Source of the DNA: Actinomycetota bacterium | Lineage (GTDB): Bacteria; Actinomycetota; CADDZG01; WHSQ01 | DNA: 9,305 nucleotides | Assembly (NCBI GenBank): GCA_016781115.1 | Contig: JADDQX010000083.1 | Span: forward strand, 1-9,305 | Reading direction: 5' to 3' | In this document: positions 8,757 through 9,305 of the stretch, one piece after another | How positions within the stretch are numbered: the first letter of the stretch is position 1 | Layout of the letters: the number at the start of each line of letters is the position of its first letter | Position numbers and translations under genes: made by a program | Notes under the pieces: generated by a model | Told to the model about the DNA's origin: nothing | Databases searched by the model: none | Seen by the model: the letters and a program-made list of their open reading frames with translations, nothing else

Positions 8757-9305
8757 TCATGCGATGCAAGCAGTCGCCAGCTCGACCCGCGCGGCCCCCG
8801 CAGAAGCCAAGCTGGACGCGCACTCGGTCGCGGTCGCGCCCGTCGTCACCAGATCGTCGATCAACAGGACCCGGGCGTCGAGCGACCGCGTCGCGGTGAA
8901 GGCCCCGCTGAGGTTGGACAGACGCTGAACGCGGTCGAGGCCCGCCTGGTCACGCTGCGACCCGCGGCGCGCGATCGCTCCGACCACCGGCAGTCCCAGG
9001 TGACCGGCCACGCCGCGGGCCAACACCTCGGCGTGGTCGAACCCGCGCCGGGCGCGGTCTCTGCGCCTGGCCGGGACCCACGTGACTACCTCGGCCCCCA
9101 CTCGCGCCGAGCGACAGGAGCGAGCGATGCCCTGCGCCAAGGGCGCCGCCGCGGATCTCATGTGACGCAGCTTGAGGGCCAAGATCAGCGAGCGGGGTCC
9201 CCCTTCGTACGCCCACGGCGACACCGTCCGGGCTATGCCCGGGATGGCTACCGATGCCCGTGGCGGAGCAGCGTCGCGCGCGCAGGTCCCGCATAACCAG
9301 TCAAT
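8757..9305 (-). CDS. comF: ComF-family phosphoribosyltransferase-like protein (N-terminus beyond the right edge)
   Basis: The last 182 codons are visible and the frame stays open to the window edge, so the true start is outside; the internal GTG at 9224 is not the start. The first visible residues include CGTC, the second half of the N-terminal zinc-finger pattern of ComF proteins. A PRTase fold follows: SPWAYEGGPRSLILALK is a typical ComF entry, VPARRRDRARRGFDHAEVLA is the family core, and VLLIDDLVTTGAT near the C-terminus is the phosphoribosyl-binding loop. In naturally competent bacteria ComF takes part in handling incoming single-stranded DNA; elsewhere its role is less clear. It ends 148 bp before the response regulator, and linkage to secA is common in many phyla. 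Confidence 0.92.
   Translation of the reverse strand: MDWLCGTCARDAAPPRASVAIPGIARTVSPWAYEGGPRSLILALKLRHMRSAAAPLAQGIARSCRSARVGAEVVTWVPARRRDRARRGFDHAEVLARGVAGHLGLPVVGAIARRGSQRDQAGLDRVQRLSNLSGAFTATRSLDARVLLIDDLVTTGATATECASSLASAGAARVELATACIA

Noticed and set aside
8757..9224. GTG at 9224 as the comF start
   Set aside because: The frame continues upstream without a stop to the window edge and includes the CGTC zinc-finger half expected in ComF.

Overview
The window reads as a moderately high-G+C chromosomal segment, probably from a deep-branching actinobacterium. The reasons are the gene order comF - regulator - secA - prfB - ftsE, frequent GTG/TTG starts, a sortase-type LPFTG surface protein, and an R2-like ligand-binding oxidase of the kind known from mycobacteria. 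The lineage is an inference. All eight genes lie on the minus strand, so transcription runs from high to low coordinates. Coding density is high; no gap exceeds 300 bp.

In transcription order: the C-terminal part of comF enters from the right edge (8757-9305). After a 148-bp gap comes a NarL/LuxR-type response regulator with no visible kinase (7919-8608). Next is a 198-bp spacer holding two tandem 68-bp copies of a double-hairpin element (7783-7918) and a candidate secA promoter (7729-7757). Then secA (4964-7720) encodes the full-length Sec motor ATPase with its C-terminal zinc motif. A 151-bp spacer (4813-4963) shows no clear secA terminator; it contains a strong Shine-Dalgarno and a small quasi-palindrome. 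It leads into a secreted, aspartate-rich, cysteine-containing LPFTG cell-wall protein (3781-4812), closed by a strong intrinsic terminator (3727-3765).

Downstream of that terminator is a compact four-gene run: a membrane-anchored seven-bladed beta-propeller (2692-3672), prfB for release factor 2 with a classical programmed +1 frameshift (1514-2648), an R2lox-like di-metal protein overlapping the prfB stop (420-1517), and the start of ftsE (1-396, cut by the left edge). Spacings of 43 bp, a 4-bp overlap and 23 bp suggest co-transcription.

Functional themes are protein export (SecA and a likely Sec-exported, sortase-anchored substrate), translation termination, and cell division (FtsE). An R2lox oxidase is inserted between prfB and ftsE, which are commonly neighbours in actinobacteria. 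The most unusual non-coding signal is the tandem hairpin element upstream of secA. Its two copies differ partly by changes that keep the stems paired, while one loop is identical in both.
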